64,000 nucleotides of DNA, from the NCBI RefSeq assembly GCF_038725785.1, contig NZ_CP109796.1, forward strand, positions 7,192,501 to 7,256,500, given 5' to 3'. Each line of letters starts with the position of its first letter. The stretch's first letter is position 1. Below are positions 62,548 through 64,000 of the stretch, piece by piece. Below the pieces are notes generated by a model that saw only the letters and a list, made by a program, of their open reading frames with translations, did no database searches and had not been told where the DNA came from. A program made the translations under genes and the position numbers. The DNA comes from Termitidicoccus mucosus. Its GTDB lineage: Bacteria; Verrucomicrobiota; Verrucomicrobiia; Opitutales; Opitutaceae.

Positions 62548-64000
62548 ATGCCCGTTTTTCCGCTCCAGATTCGCTCTCGTCCCGTCTGCCGCCTTATCGG
62601 TCTTCTGGCCGCCATCCTGATGCTGCCGGCGGCGGTTGCCGCGCTTCGCGCCGCCGGGCCGTCCCCATCGTCCGCCCCCGCTGCCCCCGCCGACAGGGCG
62701 TTCCTGCCTGCCTTCACCGTCCTTTTTCGCGCGGACGACCCGCAAATCGCCTTTCGCTCCGCCGGCATCCCGAAGGTTCCCTACAACGTCCCGACATGGG
62801 CCGTTGACGAATCCCGGGCCAGCAAAATCAATGTGAAGCGCGACGTCACCCAGGGCGGCGACGGCTTCGACGACCGCATCCTCGACGGCAGGACCGCCAA
62901 CCGCGCCTTCAACCTCTTCGCCGCGGCCGAGCGCTCCGAACTGGCCGCCGGCACCACGTTGTCCGCGACCTTCGGCGCCTCCGCCATCGGCACGCGCACC
63001 TATGCCTTTCCCGACACCAACCCCCACGTCCGCATCGACGCCCGGCTCACTCAGTTCGACGGCAACCATTTTCCGCTGCTCACCGTCACCGTCACGCGCA
63101 AGCACGACGGCTGGCTCTCCATCGGCTACACCGGCGCGCCCGCGTTTGCCGACGCCGAGGCGGAGGAGGCGTGGCAGCCGCTCATCTGGACGGAGCGCCG
63201 CTTTCCCGCGCAACCCTACCTGACCTCCGCGCACATGTGCCCGCTGCCGGGCGCGTTTGTCCGCCACGAAGGCACGCTCTACGGCGTCGTCGCCGATCCC
63301 GCCGAACTGCCGTTCCAGCCGCTGCCCACGTTTGACAACAGCCGCTTCGGCGTGGCCGTGCGCACCGCGGAAAAAACGCTCCGCCCGATGCTGTTTTTCC
63401 CCATGCTCGGCGGCGCGGGTTCCCATGGCAAAGCCGGCGAGACGCTTGTCTTCAAGCTGCGCCTTGTCCGCCTGCCCGACACCGATGTCACCGCCGGCTT
63501 CGAGAAAATCGCGCGCGAGCTCTTCGCCTTTGCCGACCGCCGCCACAACGCCCTCGGCACGCTCAATTCCGCCCTCACCAACATCATCGACTACGGCATG
63601 AGCGACTACGCCTACTGGAACGCCCCGCTCCGCGGCTGCGGCTACAGCACCGACGTGCCCGACGCGGTGAAAAACGTCTCCTCGCTCAACCCCCTCGAAC
63701 TCGCGCTCGTCACCGGGCGCGGCGAACTCTTCAGCGAGCGCGCCCGCCCCATCCTCGAATACCTGCTCTCGCGCGAAAAATTCCTCTTCAGCCTCGATCC
63801 GAAACAAAAAATCCAGTCGCCCTCGCGCGCGCTCCACGGCCCTTGCGCGCCCGTCAGCGAGTTCGCCGCGCTCCACGACATCAGCCACGGCAACACCGGC
63901 GTTTTCCTCGAAACCGCCCGCGAGCTTTTCCCGAAAAACCGCGTCATCAACCTCGACGAACCCTCGCCCGGCCCGACTTGGTGGAACGCCCTCGCGCTCT
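62548..64000 (+). CDS. Large secreted protein, putative (alpha/alpha)6 glycosidase (paralogue 3, cut by window end)
   Basis: The open frame from the ATG at 62548 continues to the last base without stop; 484 codons are visible. A signal peptide (VCRLIGLLAAILMLPAAVAAL) precedes a beta-rich region. This matches paralogue 1 closely: LSIGYTGAPAFADAEAEEAW, QPLIWTERRFPAQPYLTSAH, SRFGVAVRTAEKTLRPMLFF and PMLGGAGSHGK line up with its VSVGYAGAPATG, WQPLVWQEKRFPNRSYLTLE and FAPVLGGAGSS. The helical region starts near NALGTLNSALTNIIDYGMSD and includes RARPILEYLLSREKFLFSLD. No PA14-like or CBM-like domain precedes it, so it is the simplest of the three. No palindromic insertion is present in the visible part. 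It is likely a glycan-active enzyme with a shared regulator. Confidence 0.78.
   Translation, partial: MPVFPLQIRSRPVCRLIGLLAAILMLPAAVAALRAAGPSPSSAPAAPADRAFLPAFTVLFRADDPQIAFRSAGIPKVPYNVPTWAVDESRASKINVKRDVTQGGDGFDDRILDGRTANRAFNLFAAAERSELAAGTTLSATFGASAIGTRTYAFPDTNPHVRIDARLTQFDGNHFPLLTVTVTRKHDGWLSIGYTGAPAFADAEAEEAWQPLIWTERRFPAQPYLTSAHMCPLPGAFVRHEGTLYGVVADPAELPFQPLPTFDNSRFGVAVRTAEKTLRPMLFFPMLGGAGSHGKAGETLVFKLRLVRLPDTDVTAGFEKIARELFAFADRRHNALGTLNSALTNIIDYGMSDYAYWNAPLRGCGYSTDVPDAVKNVSSLNPLELALVTGRGELFSERARPILEYLLSREKFLFSLDPKQKIQSPSRALHGPCAPVSEFAALHDISHGNTGVFLETARELFPKNRVINLDEPSPGPTWWNALAL

Overview
The window is a GC-rich bacterial chromosome segment from a Gram-negative organism: LpxI of lipid A synthesis, an outer-membrane barrel protein, lipoproteins and a bacterial type A RNase P RNA are present. 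The protein families, the large secreted glycoside-hydrolase genes, weak or absent Shine-Dalgarno sites and the many intergenic palindromes fit Verrucomicrobiota, most likely Opitutaceae. This placement is inferred from family resemblance, since no rRNA lies in the window.

Layout. 1-7.8 kb: a histidine phosphatase, a CinA-like protein, an MFS carrier, an inositol-monophosphatase-family enzyme, a long low-complexity protein of unknown role and a beta-barrel protein. 8.2-24.0 kb: a same-strand glycan-degradation block, with two large secreted paralogues of unassigned family around a GH106 rhamnosidase, then GH16, GH95 and an SGNH esterase; a third paralogue starts at 62.5 kb and runs off the window. 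24.2-28.8 kb: an FAD oxidoreductase, an intact IS630-type element and an S55-type protein. 28.9-46.6 kb: mainly housekeeping genes (hemL, lpxI, leuS, a KAS/ACP pair, galE, rnpB, sppA, rarD, frr, pyrH). 46.7-51.5 kb: a LysR-flanked amidohydrolase/isochorismatase cluster. 51.5-53.4 kb: an arsenic operon. 53.5-62.3 kb: a Y-family polymerase, tRNA-Pro, hemW, LOG, NUDIX, a drug-efflux MFS and an Na+/H+ antiporter.

The most unusual content is palindromic DNA. One family (GGAGCGCGG...CCGCGCTCC) sits inside protein-coding genes four times, always in the same orientation and reading frame, with copy lengths differing by multiples of three. It encodes a QRSAGIPARD...DRNVRAP-like peptide and resembles in concept the Rickettsia palindromic elements. 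A different 113-bp palindrome interrupts leuS; its length is not a multiple of three, and removing exactly 113 bp restores one seamless 872-residue LeuRS frame. A third family, long pyrimidine-arm/purine-arm hairpins, recurs six times between genes.

The secreted enzymes of the 8-24 kb block probably act together on a rhamnose- and fucose-containing plant or mucilage polysaccharide. A 13-bp perfect palindrome (GTCAACTGTTGAC) lies upstream of the first gene of that block and upstream of the paralogue at 62.5 kb, which suggests a shared regulator.
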